Positions 46,210-55,785 of a stretch of 64,000 nt of DNA are shown here, piece by piece. Location of the stretch: NCBI RefSeq assembly GCF_022370755.2, contig NZ_CP092364.2, positions 4,712,001 to 4,776,000 on the forward strand. Direction: 5' to 3'. How positions within the stretch are numbered: position 1 is the first letter of the stretch; each line of letters starts with the position of its first letter. The translations under genes were made by a program, and so were the position numbers. The notes beneath the pieces were generated by a model. It was not told the origin of the DNA. It saw nothing but the letters and a program-made list of their open reading frames with translations, and did no database searches. The DNA is from Mycolicibacterium goodii. GTDB lineage: Bacteria > Actinomycetota > Actinomycetes > Mycobacteriales > Mycobacteriaceae.

Positions 46210-46875
46210 TCAACTGGCGAACAGTCGCGCACCGTCGCGGCGGCGTTGCGCGGCGATGTCGGCGTAAGCGGTGAATGTGGCGGGCACGGTGGGCGGTTCG
46301 CGGTTCAGCACGTTCAGCATGGGCGCGGTGAGGTCACCGAGAATGCGTTGCGCGCCGAGGTGCCCACAGATCCCGAGCCGCAGGGCTGCGCCGGTGATGC
46401 CCGATACCACCTGCCACGCCGCGACGGCCTCGGCGGTCGGCAACGTCAGGCCGGCGGCCCGGAAGCTGATCGCCTGCGCCACCGGCAGGTGGCCCGGGGC
46501 GTCGCCGGCGAGCACCCGCATCCGGTACCACGTGAGGTTGTCGACTCCTTCCACGATCGCGGCGAACGTCGACAGCGTCGCGGCGCCGGCGCGTCGGGAC
46601 GCCTCCCGCAGCACCGACATCGTCGCGACCGCCTCCGCAAGCGCGTCGACGTCGACCGGGTCGTCGACGGCCCACGCCATGCGCAGCAGCACGCGGTCGC
46701 CGCGGTGCCACCGGCAGGTCAACTGCTCGGCGGCGAACGCGGCGGCATCCCGCTCGTCGCGCACCAGCCCGTCACGGCACGCACCCTCCAGACCTGATGA
46801 GAACGCGAACCCTCCCGAGGGAAATGCGCTGTCCCCGAACCGGATCCCGGCGAGGAGTTGTCCCGGATCGATCAT
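46210..46875 (-). CDS. ureF: Urease accessory protein UreF
   Basis: UreF is the activator that connects UreD with UreG during urease maturation. The 221-residue, largely helical protein has the characteristic GIRFGDSAFPSGGFAFSSGL near the N-terminus and a C-terminal half typical of UreF. Its ATG overlaps the ureE stop by four bases, and ureAB starts 10 bases after its stop. Placement between ureE and ureAB differs from the ureABCFGD order of M. tuberculosis. Confidence 0.92.
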   Translation of the reverse strand: MIDPGQLLAGIRFGDSAFPSGGFAFSSGLEGACRDGLVRDERDAAAFAAEQLTCRWHRGDRVLLRMAWAVDDPVDVDALAEAVATMSVLREASRRAGAATLSTFAAIVEGVDNLTWYRMRVLAGDAPGHLPVAQAISFRAAGLTLPTAEAVAAWQVVSGITGAALRLGICGHLGAQRILGDLTAPMLNVLNREPPTVPATFTAYADIAAQRRRDGARLFAS

Positions 46876-47330
46876 GTGAGCTCGACGCGCCCGCTCGACA
46901 GCAGGTCGGCGATGCGTGCGGTGTAGTCGTCCTGCGGGGCTTGCAGCCGCACGACCATGGTGTCGCCGTGCTGATCGACCTTCCAGTGCAGGTGGCCGGC
47001 CACGAAGCCGAGTCGCAGTGCCGCGGCTGTGTCGACGGCCCGCAGGGTCAACGTCTGCGGTGCGCCGGCGCGCACCACGACCGCGCGGTCGTCGTCGAGA
47101 AGCAGCACCGCGCCGTCGGCGAGCGTCGCGTCGCGCGGCAGCACGATCGCATACGCGGTGCCGACGTCCGTTGACACGCGTAACCGCTTGCGGTCCAGAT
47201 CGTGCGCGTCGAGGTGCACGTACTCGACCGCGCCGCGGTGCTGCAGCTCGTGCAACCGGCCTGCGATGGCCGCGTCGGTGGCCCAGCCGACGATGCCGTC
47301 GAGGATCCGCAGGCCGGTGCCGAGCGCCAT
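46872..47330 (-). CDS. ureE: Urease accessory nickel chaperone UreE
   Basis: UreE delivers nickel to the urease maturation complex. The 152-residue protein has the UreE two-domain pattern (HDLDRKRLRVSTDVGTAYAI, LLLDDDRAVVVRAG) and a histidine-containing motif at GFVAGHLHWKV where the conserved metal-binding His lies. There is no histidine-rich C-terminal tail. It begins two bases after the amidase stop. The call rests on overall pattern and context. Confidence 0.85.
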   Translation of the reverse strand: MALGTGLRILDGIVGWATDAAIAGRLHELQHRGAVEYVHLDAHDLDRKRLRVSTDVGTAYAIVLPRDATLADGAVLLLDDDRAVVVRAGAPQTLTLRAVDTAAALRLGFVAGHLHWKVDQHGDTMVVRLQAPQDDYTARIADLLSSGRVELT

Positions 47331-47332
47331 GC

Positions 47333-48739
47333 TCAGCCCACCTTCGCCAGGACCGGTGCGATCCTGCCCACCGCGTCGGTGTTCTGCTCCAGCGCGTAGC
47401 CGAACGTCAGGATCTCGGGTTCGGCGAACGGCTTCCCGATGATCTGCACACCCAGCGGCAGGCCGTCGGAGGTGAACGCCGCGGGCACCGACAGCGACGG
47501 CAGGCCCGTGACGTTGGCCGGCGCCGACAGCCGCACGTAGGCGGCGGTCGCGGCCTCCACGGTGCCGTCATCCCACCGGACGAACGGGTCGGAGCGCAGG
47601 GTCGCCGGCGCCACGACGGTCGGGGCCAGCAGTACGTCGATGCCCACGAACATCTCTTTCCACGCGGCCTGGATCAGGGTGCGCCGCCGCAGGGCGTTGA
47701 CGTAGTCGGTGGCGGGTTGCACGGCACCCACCTCGAGCAGTGTCCGCACCTCGTCGGTGTACTGCTCGGGCGAATTGCGCAGGTAGTCCTGGTGGTAGGC
47801 GGTGGCTTCCGGCATCATGATCGCCCACTCGGTCGGCACGATGTGCTCGGCCAGGGGGATCTCGACCTCGACGAGTTCGGCACCGAGTTCGGAGAACTTG
47901 GCGGCGGCCACCCGCGCGGCCTCGGCGGCCTCGGGTGCTACCTGGTCGGTGAAGTAGTTGACCGGGATGCCGATCTTCTTGCCCGCCACGCCGGCGTCGA
48001 TGCCCGAAACCATGTCCGGCACCGGCACATCGGCCGTTCCCGGATCGCGACGGTCGTAGCCCGACATGGCCGCCATCACCAGGGCCGAGTCGGTCACGTT
48101 GCGGCTGAGCGGTCCGACGTGGTCGAGTGACCAGGACAGCGATGCGACGCCCACCCGCGACGCGCGGCCGTACGTCGGCTTGAGGCCGACGGTCCCGCAC
48201 AGCGCGGCGGGGATCCGGATCGAACCGCCGGTGTCGCTGCCGAGCGCGACGTGCACGACGCCGGCAGCAACCGCCGCACCGGAGCCACCGCTCGATCCGC
48301 CGGGGGTACGGTCGGGTGCCCACGGGTTGCCGGTGGTGGGCGTGGTTGCACCGTAGGCGAACTCGTGTGTGTGGGTCTTGCCGATGAGGATCATGCCTGC
48401 GTCGTACAGCTTGGCCACCGAGGCCGAATCGGCGTCGGGGATGTAGTCGGCCCGTTGCGCCGAGCTCGACGTGGTCTTGATGCCCGCGGTGTCGTAGAGA
48501 TCCTTGACGCCCAGCGGGATACCGTGCAGTGGACCGCGGTACTTGCCGTCGGCGATCTCCTGTTCGGCGATCTTGGCCTGCTCAAGGGCGACCTCGGGGG
48601 TGACCGTCGCGAAGGCGGTCAGCACCGGTTCGACCTCTTCCAATCGAGCCAGGGACGATTCGGCGACCTCGACCGGTGACACCTCCCTGGTGCGGATCTT
48701 CTCGGCGATGTCGATGAGCGGAAGTTCGTAGAGTTCCAT
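47333..48739 (-). CDS. Amidase signature family hydrolase (second amidase of operon)
   Basis: A 468-residue amidase. The Ser-cisSer-Lys triad is visible: the Lys in PLGVKDLYDTAGIKT, the cis-Ser in GGSSGGSGAAVAAG and the nucleophile in LGSDTGGSIRIPAALCGTVG. It resembles the AtzE/GatA branch. It follows the small AtzG-like gene by 48 bases and precedes ureE by two, so it is in the operon. It may release urea, carbamate or ammonia from an imported amide for the urease downstream. The substrate is not known. Confidence 0.9.
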   Translation of the reverse strand: MELYELPLIDIAEKIRTREVSPVEVAESSLARLEEVEPVLTAFATVTPEVALEQAKIAEQEIADGKYRGPLHGIPLGVKDLYDTAGIKTTSSSAQRADYIPDADSASVAKLYDAGMILIGKTHTHEFAYGATTPTTGNPWAPDRTPGGSSGGSGAAVAAGVVHVALGSDTGGSIRIPAALCGTVGLKPTYGRASRVGVASLSWSLDHVGPLSRNVTDSALVMAAMSGYDRRDPGTADVPVPDMVSGIDAGVAGKKIGIPVNYFTDQVAPEAAEAARVAAAKFSELGAELVEVEIPLAEHIVPTEWAIMMPEATAYHQDYLRNSPEQYTDEVRTLLEVGAVQPATDYVNALRRRTLIQAAWKEMFVGIDVLLAPTVVAPATLRSDPFVRWDDGTVEAATAAYVRLSAPANVTGLPSLSVPAAFTSDGLPLGVQIIGKPFAEPEILTFGYALEQNTDAVGRIAPVLAKVG

Positions 48740-48787
48740 AGCTGGTCCTTCCCAAGTCTTTTCAGGTCAAACGGGGTCCGGGCGATG

Positions 48788-48985
48788 TCAGTCCCAGTGC
48801 GCCTTGAAACCCACTGCAGGCACGGTCTCCCCCAACCCGGGTGTCGAGACGTTGCGGATCAAAGCCAGCGTGTCGGCGTAGGTGGTGTAGTTCTCCGTCA
48901 CTCGCTCGGCAGGCACGGGCAGCCCGGCATACTCGAACGCCGCGGCGATCTGGCCCTGCGACGGCAGGAATTCATTGTCGGACAT
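48788..48985 (-). CDS. AtzG-like small protein (DUF4089 type), amidase partner
   Basis: A 65-residue protein without signal or membrane segment, beginning MSDNEFLPSQGQIAAAFEYA. Size and the opening helix resemble AtzG, the GatC-like subunit that stabilises the AtzE amidase in cyanuric acid degradation. AGGAG precedes the ATG at 48985 (GTG 48988 is alternative). It sits between two amidase genes, 22 bases after one and 48 before the other, which supports a role as partner of one or both. Confidence 0.7.
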   Translation of the reverse strand: MSDNEFLPSQGQIAAAFEYAGLPVPAERVTENYTTYADTLALIRNVSTPGLGETVPAVGFKAHWD

Positions 48986-49007
48986 CACATCTCCTGGTGG
49001 TCGGTGG

Positions 49008-50408
49008 TCAAAGAGTGGGTGTGCGGTTCACGAAACCGGCAATCCCCTCGAACGCGCGGCCCGCTGCGAGCACCGTCGCGTCCGCCCCCGGCCGGCCCAT
49101 GAACTGTAGGCCGATGGGCAGTCCGTCACTGCCGAATCCGGCGGGTACGGTCAGCGCAGGCATACCGGTCACGTTGGCCGGGACGGTCAGTGCGTTGATC
49201 CCGGCGAGCACCGGAACGGTGCGGCCGCCGAGTTCGACGTGTGTGGACCCGTACGGTGGTGCGGTCATGGCGATCGTGGGCGAGATCAACAGATCCGGGC
49301 CGGAGTCGAACATCGCGTTCATCCCGGCGATCACGGCGCACCGCGCGCGGCGGGCCTCCAGGTACTCCACCCCGGTGTAGGACGCGCCGACGCGCAACGC
49401 GTCCTGGACCTCCGCGCCGAACCACTCCGGCGCCATACCGGTTTGCGCGGCATGCCAGGCCGCGGCCTCGACACCGCACACCACGTCGACAATCCGGGGG
49501 CACAGGTCGACGTCGGTGAACTGCACCGAGGTGACGGTGGCACCGGCGCGTTCGAGGGTGTGGATCGCGTCCGTGAAGGCCGCGGCGACGTCGGGGGCGA
49601 GCCGGTCGCAGAAGTACGGTTCGGCCACTCCTACGGTGAGACCGGTGAATGCCCTGCCGAATTCGGCGCGGAAGTCCGGGATCGGGGCGGCCGAGCTGTA
49701 CGGGTCGGCCGGGTCGTGCCCGGCGATCACCTCCAGCAGGGCGACCGTGTCGTCGACCGTGCGACCCAGCGGTCCGGTGTGGTCCAGCGTCGAACTCAGG
49801 GCGCTGACGCCACGGCGGCTCACCAGTCCGAACGTCGGCTTGTGGCCCGTGACACCGCACAGGGCGGCCGGGATGCGGATCGAGCCGCCGGTGTCGGTAC
49901 CCAGACCGGCCGCCGTGACACCCGCGGCGATCGCCGCGCCGGTGCCGCCGCTGGAACCTCCCGGAATGCGGTCGAGTGACCACGGGTTGCGGGTTGGCGG
50001 GGTCGTGACGCCGTAGGCGTATTCGTGGGTGGTCGCCTTGCCGAGGATGATCGCCCCGGCCGCGCGTAGCCGACGCACGGCCTCGGCGTCACGCGGCGCC
50101 GGATGCTCTGGCGCACCGAGGGATCCGTTGCCGGTGCGGTAACCGGCCACGTCGTAGATGTCCTTGACGACAACCGGGATGCCCCACAGTGGACCGGACT
50201 GCAGCGAGCTCTCCTGCGCCACCGCGAGCGCCTCTTCGGCGAAGACCGCTGCGAACGCCTGGATCTCGTCTTCGACCTGCGCGATCCGCGCCAGGGCACG
50301 ACGCACCAGCCCGACAGGGGTGATCTCGCCGCCTTCGAGTTGCGCGCGCAGCTGCGGGATGGTCTCGATGGCGGGTTCTACCGCTGATTCGGTGACTGCC
50401 TCGGTCAT
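49008..50408 (-). CDS. Amidase signature family hydrolase (first amidase of operon)
   Basis: A 466-residue amidase with the complete signature: Lys in PVVVKDIYDVAGYRTG, cis-Ser in GGSSGGTGAAIAAG and nucleophile Ser in LGTDTGGSIRIPAALCGVTG. It shares its domain plan with the second amidase but differs through most of its length, so the two may act on successive or different amide bonds. Its ATG overlaps the ATPase stop (ATGA), tying uptake and hydrolysis. Context suggests it acts on the compound imported by the ABC system. Confidence 0.9.
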   Translation of the reverse strand: MTEAVTESAVEPAIETIPQLRAQLEGGEITPVGLVRRALARIAQVEDEIQAFAAVFAEEALAVAQESSLQSGPLWGIPVVVKDIYDVAGYRTGNGSLGAPEHPAPRDAEAVRRLRAAGAIILGKATTHEYAYGVTTPPTRNPWSLDRIPGGSSGGTGAAIAAGVTAAGLGTDTGGSIRIPAALCGVTGHKPTFGLVSRRGVSALSSTLDHTGPLGRTVDDTVALLEVIAGHDPADPYSSAAPIPDFRAEFGRAFTGLTVGVAEPYFCDRLAPDVAAAFTDAIHTLERAGATVTSVQFTDVDLCPRIVDVVCGVEAAAWHAAQTGMAPEWFGAEVQDALRVGASYTGVEYLEARRARCAVIAGMNAMFDSGPDLLISPTIAMTAPPYGSTHVELGGRTVPVLAGINALTVPANVTGMPALTVPAGFGSDGLPIGLQFMGRPGADATVLAAGRAFEGIAGFVNRTPTL

Positions 50409-51223
50409 ATTGCGGCCTCCAGCTCGGGTTCCAGCACGGCATCGACGAGTTTGCGGGTGATCTCGGTGCTGGGTTCGGTGAGCAGCCGGTCCACCGGGCC
50501 GGCCTCGACGAGCTTGCCGTGGTCGAGCACCCCGGCGTGCTCGCACATGTGCTCGACGAGGGCGAGGTTGTGTGTGATCAGCAGCATCGTGAGTTTCCGT
50601 TCGAGCTGAAGGTCCTTGAGCAGGTTGAGGATCTGCGCCTGCACCGACACGTCGAGCGCGGCCGTCGGCTCGTCGAGCACGATGAAGTCCGGATCGGTGA
50701 TCAGTGCGCGGGCGATGCCGAGACGTTGCCGCTGGCCCCCGGAGAACTCGTGGATGTAGCGGTCGTAGTGCGAGGACAGCATGCCGACGCGGTCGAGCAG
50801 TTCGAGGGTCTTTTCGCGGGCCTCGTCGGGTGTTGCGAGACGGAACAGCTTGAGCGGGTAGGCGATCTGGGCTCCGACGCTGCGGCGCGGGTTGAAGGCC
50901 GATCCAGAGTCCTGGAACACGATCTGGATGTGGCGCCGGTAGCGGCGCATCGCGAGGTCCGAGAGCCCGACGAGTTCGTTGCCCTCGAATGTGATCGATC
51001 CGGACGTGGGGGCCTCCAGGCCAAGCACCATGCGTCCCGTGGTGGTCTTTCCCGAGCCCGATTCGCCGATGAGCCCGAAGGTCTCGCCGCGCTGAATGTC
51101 GAAGCACACGCTGTCGACCGCGGTGAACTCGCTGCGCTTGCCGTCCTCCCCGCGGACCGTGAACACCTTGGTGAGATCGGTGACCGAGATGAGCGGTTCT
51201 GGATGTGCGGATTCAGGCGACAT
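50405..51223 (-). CDS. Peptide-type ABC transporter ATPase (OppF/DppF-like)
   Basis: A 272-residue ABC ATPase. Walker A is [20 protein letters not shown], the signature is [20 protein letters not shown] and Walker B is [16 protein letters not shown]. The C-terminal oligopeptide/dipeptide transporter extension is shortened. The ATG at 51223 overlaps the end of the preceding ATPase gene by 11 bases. It energises the importer encoded by the next upstream genes. Confidence 0.92.
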   Translation of the reverse strand: MSPESAHPEPLISVTDLTKVFTVRGEDGKRSEFTAVDSVCFDIQRGETFGLIGESGSGKTTTGRMVLGLEAPTSGSITFEGNELVGLSDLAMRRYRRHIQIVFQDSGSAFNPRRSVGAQIAYPLKLFRLATPDEAREKTLELLDRVGMLSSHYDRYIHEFSGGQRQRLGIARALITDPDFIVLDEPTAALDVSVQAQILNLLKDLQLERKLTMLLITHNLALVEHMCEHAGVLDHGKLVEAGPVDRLLTEPSTEITRKLVDAVLEPELEAAI

Positions 51224-52091
51224 CGGTGACCTCCTTGGTGGTGTCGCCGTGGAACTCGAACAACCGCCGGTCCGCCCGCGGTATCCCACGGGTCATGGGG
51301 TCGAGGTGCAGGCGGGGCACGGCCCGCATGAGTCCCTGGGTGTACGGGTGCTGCGGGTTGTTGAGCACCTGATCGGCCGTTCCCGATTCGAGGACGTCGC
51401 CGCGTCGCATGACCGTGACATCGGTGCACACGTGGGCGACGACGCCGAAATCATGCGTGACCAACAGGATCGACGTGCCGAGCTCTTTGTTGATCTCCAG
51501 CAGCAGATCGAGGATTTGCTTCTGCACCGTCGCGTCGAGTGCGGTGGTCGGTTCGTCGGCGAGCAACAGTTCGGGCCGGCAGGACAGCGCGATCGCGATC
51601 ACGACGCGCTGCCGTTGGCCGCCCGACAACTCGTGGGGATATGCCTTCATGCGGCGCTTCGGGTCCGGCAGTGCCACGAGTTCGAGGGCTTCGAGCGCCT
51701 TGGCACGTGCGGTCGGCCGGTCGACACCCTGGTGCAGCCGTATCACCTCCATGAGCTGAGACCCGATCGGGAACGACGGGTCGAGCGCCGACAGCGCGTT
51801 CTGCGACACCATCCCGATATGCGAGCCACGGATGGCGCGCATCTCCTTGTCGGACTTGTCGAGAAGGTTCTCACCGCGGAACAGGATCTCGCCGCCGGCG
51901 ATTCTGGCCCGGCCGGCCAGCAGGCGCAGCACGGCCAGTGAGGTGACGGACTTGCCGGAGCCGGATTCTCCCACCAGACCGAGGATTCCGCCTTCGCGGA
52001 CGCAGATGTCGGCGTCCTTGACCGCGTGGACCACACCGTTGTCGGTGTGGAAGTCCACGGACAGGTTCTTGACCTCCAGGGCGTGCGTCAT
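51213..52091 (-). CDS. Peptide-type ABC transporter ATPase (OppD/DppD-like)
   Basis: A 292-residue ABC ATPase with Walker A GLVGESGSGKSVTSLAVLRL, signature ELSGGQRQRVVIAIALSCRP and Walker B LLLADEPTTALDATVQ. The OppD-type C-terminal segment HPYTQGLMRAVPRLH is present; in this family that region can bind an iron-sulfur cluster, but I see no clear cysteines. Its ATG shares one base with the permease stop. It works as a heterodimer with the OppF-like ATPase. Confidence 0.92.
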   Translation of the reverse strand: MTHALEVKNLSVDFHTDNGVVHAVKDADICVREGGILGLVGESGSGKSVTSLAVLRLLAGRARIAGGEILFRGENLLDKSDKEMRAIRGSHIGMVSQNALSALDPSFPIGSQLMEVIRLHQGVDRPTARAKALEALELVALPDPKRRMKAYPHELSGGQRQRVVIAIALSCRPELLLADEPTTALDATVQKQILDLLLEINKELGTSILLVTHDFGVVAHVCTDVTVMRRGDVLESGTADQVLNNPQHPYTQGLMRAVPRLHLDPMTRGIPRADRRLFEFHGDTTKEVTDVA

Positions 52092-53026
52092 CAGTTCGTC
52101 TGCTTCCGGGGATCGAGGGCATCGCGGATGCCGTCGCCGACGAGGTTGAACGCCAGCGAGACGACGAGGATGAGAAGGCCGGGAATGGTTGCCACGTGGT
52201 AGATGCCTTCGAGCAGCACATTCTTGCCGTCGGCGGTCATGATCCCCCAGTCCGGTGTGGGTGGGATGACACCGACGCCGAGGAAGCTCAATCCTGACGC
52301 GACGACGATCATCAGGCCGCACAACGTGGTGGAGTACACCAGCAGTTGTACGACGACGTTGGGCATGAGTTCGCGGAACATCAGCAGTAGCGGGTTCGCC
52401 CCGTACGCGCGGGCGGCCTCGATGTAGTCCTTGTTCGCCTCGGACACCGTGGCGGTGTAGGCCACGCGGGCCATGTAGGGAATGAGCGTGATGCCGATCG
52501 CGAGCATCACGTTGCCGAGCCCGGCCCCGAGCACCGCCGACAGCGCAATGGCCAGCAGCACGAGCGGAAAGGCGAACAGCACGTCGAGGATGCGCATCAA
52601 CACCTCACCGGCGCGGCTGCGCCGGTATCCGGCGAACAGACCGATCATCAGTGCCAGGGGGAACACCACCAACACCGGGACCACCGCGGTCATGAGTGAG
52701 TTGCGACCGCCGTAGAGCAGGCGCGTCCAGATGTCGCGGCCCTGTCCGTCGAGCCCCAGCAGGTGGCCCTCGGTGCCGATACCGGCGAGGCGGTTCACCG
52801 GGTCACCGGCGGTGGGGCTGTACGGCGTCAGCAGCGGCGCGAACACCGCCGCAAGCGTCACCACGATCAGCACGGCCAGCGACACCACCGCCATCTTGTC
52901 GCGGCTGAAAGCGCGGATCGCCAGGCGCCACTGCGGCTTCGGGGCATCGGTCTCGACCGGGACGGGTCCGCCGGCCGACGATCGGCGAACCCGCGGGAAC
53001 GTGCGCCCTGCGACCAGTGTGCTCAT
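52091..53026 (-). CDS. Peptide-type ABC transporter permease (DppC-like)
   Basis: A 311-residue inner membrane permease with an N-terminal cytoplasmic region of about 40 residues and six membrane segments. The permease loop carries the EAA motif as DYIEAARAYGANPLLLMFRE, which contacts the ATPases. The segment LGLDGQGRDIWTRLLYGGRN is typical of DppC. It overlaps the DppB-like gene by four bases. Confidence 0.92.
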   Translation of the reverse strand: MSTLVAGRTFPRVRRSSAGGPVPVETDAPKPQWRLAIRAFSRDKMAVVSLAVLIVVTLAAVFAPLLTPYSPTAGDPVNRLAGIGTEGHLLGLDGQGRDIWTRLLYGGRNSLMTAVVPVLVVFPLALMIGLFAGYRRSRAGEVLMRILDVLFAFPLVLLAIALSAVLGAGLGNVMLAIGITLIPYMARVAYTATVSEANKDYIEAARAYGANPLLLMFRELMPNVVVQLLVYSTTLCGLMIVVASGLSFLGVGVIPPTPDWGIMTADGKNVLLEGIYHVATIPGLLILVVSLAFNLVGDGIRDALDPRKQTN

Positions 53027-53982
53027 GCTCCGACCTTCCTTCTCGTACGCGGATCCAGCAGTCCGACCGCACCGTCGGCAAGGAGGTTGATGATCACGAA
53101 CGCCAGCGCGATGAACAGCACACCGGCCTGGACCACCGGGATGTCACGCTGGGTGATCGACGTGTACAACTGCTGCCCGAGCCCGGGCCAGCCGAAGACC
53201 ACCTCGACGAACACCACACCGCCGAGCAGGTACCCGACCTGGAGGCCGATGATGTTGACGATGGGCGGCAGGGCGTTTCGCAGCGCGTGACGCCACAACA
53301 CCGAGTTCGTCGAGAGCCCCGAGGCGCGCAGTGTGCGGATGTAGTCCTGCTGAAGGATGTCGATCATCACGCTGCGCGTCATCCGCGCGATCACCGCGAG
53401 CGGCACGAGTGCCGCGGCGATCGCGGGAAGCACCAGATGTGCCAACAGGTCTGTGAGCCCGCCCGGGAAACGCGGGTTGTACATGCCGGAGGTGGGCAGC
53501 CAACCGAGGGTGACGGCGAACGCGCCGATCAAGAGCAGTCCGAACCAGTACACCGGGACGCTCGCGCCGGCCAGCGACACGATCATCGAGACGCGGTCGA
53601 AGATGCTGTACTGCTTGTGCGCCGCGATGACGCCGAGGGGAACGGCTACCACGATGCACAGCAGCAACGCCGCGCCCGTGAGGATTATCGTGTTGGCGAA
53701 CCTCGGCAGCATGATGTCGGTGACCGGGGCGTTGACGGTCAGGGATCGGCCCAGATCGCCGCGCACCAGACCACCGAGGTAGTCGAAGAACTGGATGGGC
53801 AGTGCGCGGTCCAGGCCGAGTTCGCTGCGCAGTGCGGCCACCGCCTCGGCCGTCGCACCCGAGCCGAGGATCGTGACAGCCGGATCGCCAGGGACCAACT
53901 GCAGGAGCAGGAAGACGATCAGGCTCACCCCGAACAACACGAGAAGAGTTGACAATAAACGGTTTCGGATGGTGGCAGTCAC
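53023..53982 (-). CDS. Peptide-type ABC transporter permease (DppB-like)
   Basis: A 319-residue permease with six membrane segments. The N-terminal LLVLFGVSLIVFLLLQLVPG and the EAA loop QQDYIRTLRASGLSTNSVLW are typical of DppB. The start is the GTG at 53982, whose first bases overlap the stop of the binding-protein gene (GTGA), and its end overlaps the DppC-like gene. It pairs with the DppC-like protein. Confidence 0.92.
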   Translation of the reverse strand: MTATIRNRLLSTLLVLFGVSLIVFLLLQLVPGDPAVTILGSGATAEAVAALRSELGLDRALPIQFFDYLGGLVRGDLGRSLTVNAPVTDIMLPRFANTIILTGAALLLCIVVAVPLGVIAAHKQYSIFDRVSMIVSLAGASVPVYWFGLLLIGAFAVTLGWLPTSGMYNPRFPGGLTDLLAHLVLPAIAAALVPLAVIARMTRSVMIDILQQDYIRTLRASGLSTNSVLWRHALRNALPPIVNIIGLQVGYLLGGVVFVEVVFGWPGLGQQLYTSITQRDIPVVQAGVLFIALAFVIINLLADGAVGLLDPRTRRKVGA

Positions 53983-55595
53983 TGGTTGAGCCTCACTCCC
54001 GTCAAGTCGTACCACTCCTCGCTCGCCGATACGAAGCCCGAGACGTACGGCGCCAACATGTACGGCGCCTTGTCGTTGACGATGGGGACCAGCGCTGCGT
54101 CGTCGCTGACGATGTTGTTGGCGCGACGCCACCACTGTTCGGCCTCCTGCGGGTCGAGGGCGGTGATCGCGTTGTTCATCGCCTTGTCCAGTGCCGGATT
54201 GGAGTAGTAACCGACGTTGGGACCGTTGGGCGCCTGCAACTCAGAGGAGGTCACGATGTACAGCCAGTACGGGCTCGTCATCCCCCAGGACATCTGGGCC
54301 ATGCCGACACCGTCCTGCATGCCGCGCGCCCACACACCCAGATACGAGATCCACTCCTGCGTCTGAATGTTCATCTTGATGCCGATCTCGGCGAGGTTCT
54401 GCTGGATGAACTCGGCCATCTGCGCAGGCATGATCTGCCCGGACCCGTCGGTCGAGGTGATCAGCGTGGTCTCGAAGCCGTCGGCCAACCCCACCGAGGC
54501 CAGCAGTTGGCGGGCCTTGTCGAGATTGCGTTCGTAGATGTCCTTGCGCTCGACGTAACCGCCGGCCGACAGGGCCTGCACGCCCCACGCCGGCGTCACC
54601 GAGCCCCGCAGCATGTCTCTCGCCATGCCCTCGCGGTCGACCGCCAGATTGATCGCCTGGCGCACCTCGGGAATCGAGGTGTAGCGATCCTTCATGTTGA
54701 ACGACAGGTACCACGTGTGTGGCGGCGTGCCTTCCGAGAGTTGATAGCCCTCGGCGACCAGGTTGTCGATGCTGTCCGGGTTGGGCACCGCGATCATGTC
54801 GACGTCGCCGGAGCGCAGCGCGGCGGTGCGGGCCGACGGGTCGGGCAGTGGGCGGAACACCACGCCGTCGATGTACGGCACCTTGCCCCAGTAGTCGTCG
54901 TTGCGCACCAGATCGATGCGTTCGCCGCGGATGCGTTCGGAGAACTTGAACGGCCCGGTGCCCACGGGATGGTCGGCCACGTCGGCGCCGTAGGTCTGCA
55001 GCGCGGTGGGGCTCATGATTGCCGTCGACCCGTTGCCGCCCTGCGCGAGCATGCGAAGGAACTCCGAGAACGGCTGTCGCAGACGCAGTCTCAGGGTGTG
55101 GTCATCGACCGTCTGCACCGAGTCGAGGAACTTCCAGACGAAGCTGGTCTGCCCCGCGGCGCGCGCGTTGTACATCGGCGACGACTTGTCCCACATGCGC
55201 CGGATGTTGTACTCCACGGCCTGGGCATCCAGCGGTGTGCCGTCGTGGAACTTCACGCCGCGGCGGATGTGGAACGTGTACTCGAGCCCGTCGTCGCTGA
55301 TATCCCACGACTCGGCGAGACCGGGACGCAGCGGAGGCACCGTCGCGTCCGCGGACGGGATCGACAGGTCCTCGTCGACAAGCGGTTCGAAGATCTGGCG
55401 GTTGATCCGCCAGCTCACCCAGCCGCCGGCGACCTGCGGGTCGAGGATGTCGGCCTCGGACTCGATCGCGATGACCAAGACATTGCCGGTCTGCACCGGC
55501 CCGCGCGAACAGCCGGCCAGTGCGGCGACTGTGACGATGACCGTCGCCGTCACGGCCAGCAGACGGTGTAGCGGTCGGATCACCGGCCACCGCAT
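53979..55595 (-). CDS. Substrate-binding lipoprotein of peptide-type ABC importer (SBP family 5)
   Basis: A 538-residue extracytoplasmic solute-binding protein of the DppA/OppA (family 5) class. It is lipidated at the Cys in VAALAGCSRG. The domain has the family pattern YTFHIRRGVKFHDGTPLDAQ and KFSERIRGERIDLVRNDDYW. Members bind oligopeptides, dipeptides, nickel chelates, opines or small amides, so the ligand here is open. The ATG at 55595 is the best fit; an upstream start at 55661 would precede the signal with a polar stretch. It is the first gene of the 14-gene operon. Confidence 0.9.
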   Translation of the reverse strand: MRWPVIRPLHRLLAVTATVIVTVAALAGCSRGPVQTGNVLVIAIESEADILDPQVAGGWVSWRINRQIFEPLVDEDLSIPSADATVPPLRPGLAESWDISDDGLEYTFHIRRGVKFHDGTPLDAQAVEYNIRRMWDKSSPMYNARAAGQTSFVWKFLDSVQTVDDHTLRLRLRQPFSEFLRMLAQGGNGSTAIMSPTALQTYGADVADHPVGTGPFKFSERIRGERIDLVRNDDYWGKVPYIDGVVFRPLPDPSARTAALRSGDVDMIAVPNPDSIDNLVAEGYQLSEGTPPHTWYLSFNMKDRYTSIPEVRQAINLAVDREGMARDMLRGSVTPAWGVQALSAGGYVERKDIYERNLDKARQLLASVGLADGFETTLITSTDGSGQIMPAQMAEFIQQNLAEIGIKMNIQTQEWISYLGVWARGMQDGVGMAQMSWGMTSPYWLYIVTSSELQAPNGPNVGYYSNPALDKAMNNAITALDPQEAEQWWRRANNIVSDDAALVPIVNDKAPYMLAPYVSGFVSASEEWYDLTGVRLNQ

Positions 55596-55785
55596 GGATA
55601 CTCGCAGAACTTCATCGTGGGCCCTCCGGATCACTGGAGAAGGTCGTCCGTCCGCCATCACGCCGCGGCGAGCGATGACTTCGACGAATCAGTGGTTTGA
55701 AGGTATGGGCCCGCGGGAAGAGAAGGAATACGTCAACCTACGTAATTCATTGTGCATCAATAATTTTCATGTCCGCAGCACGAAG

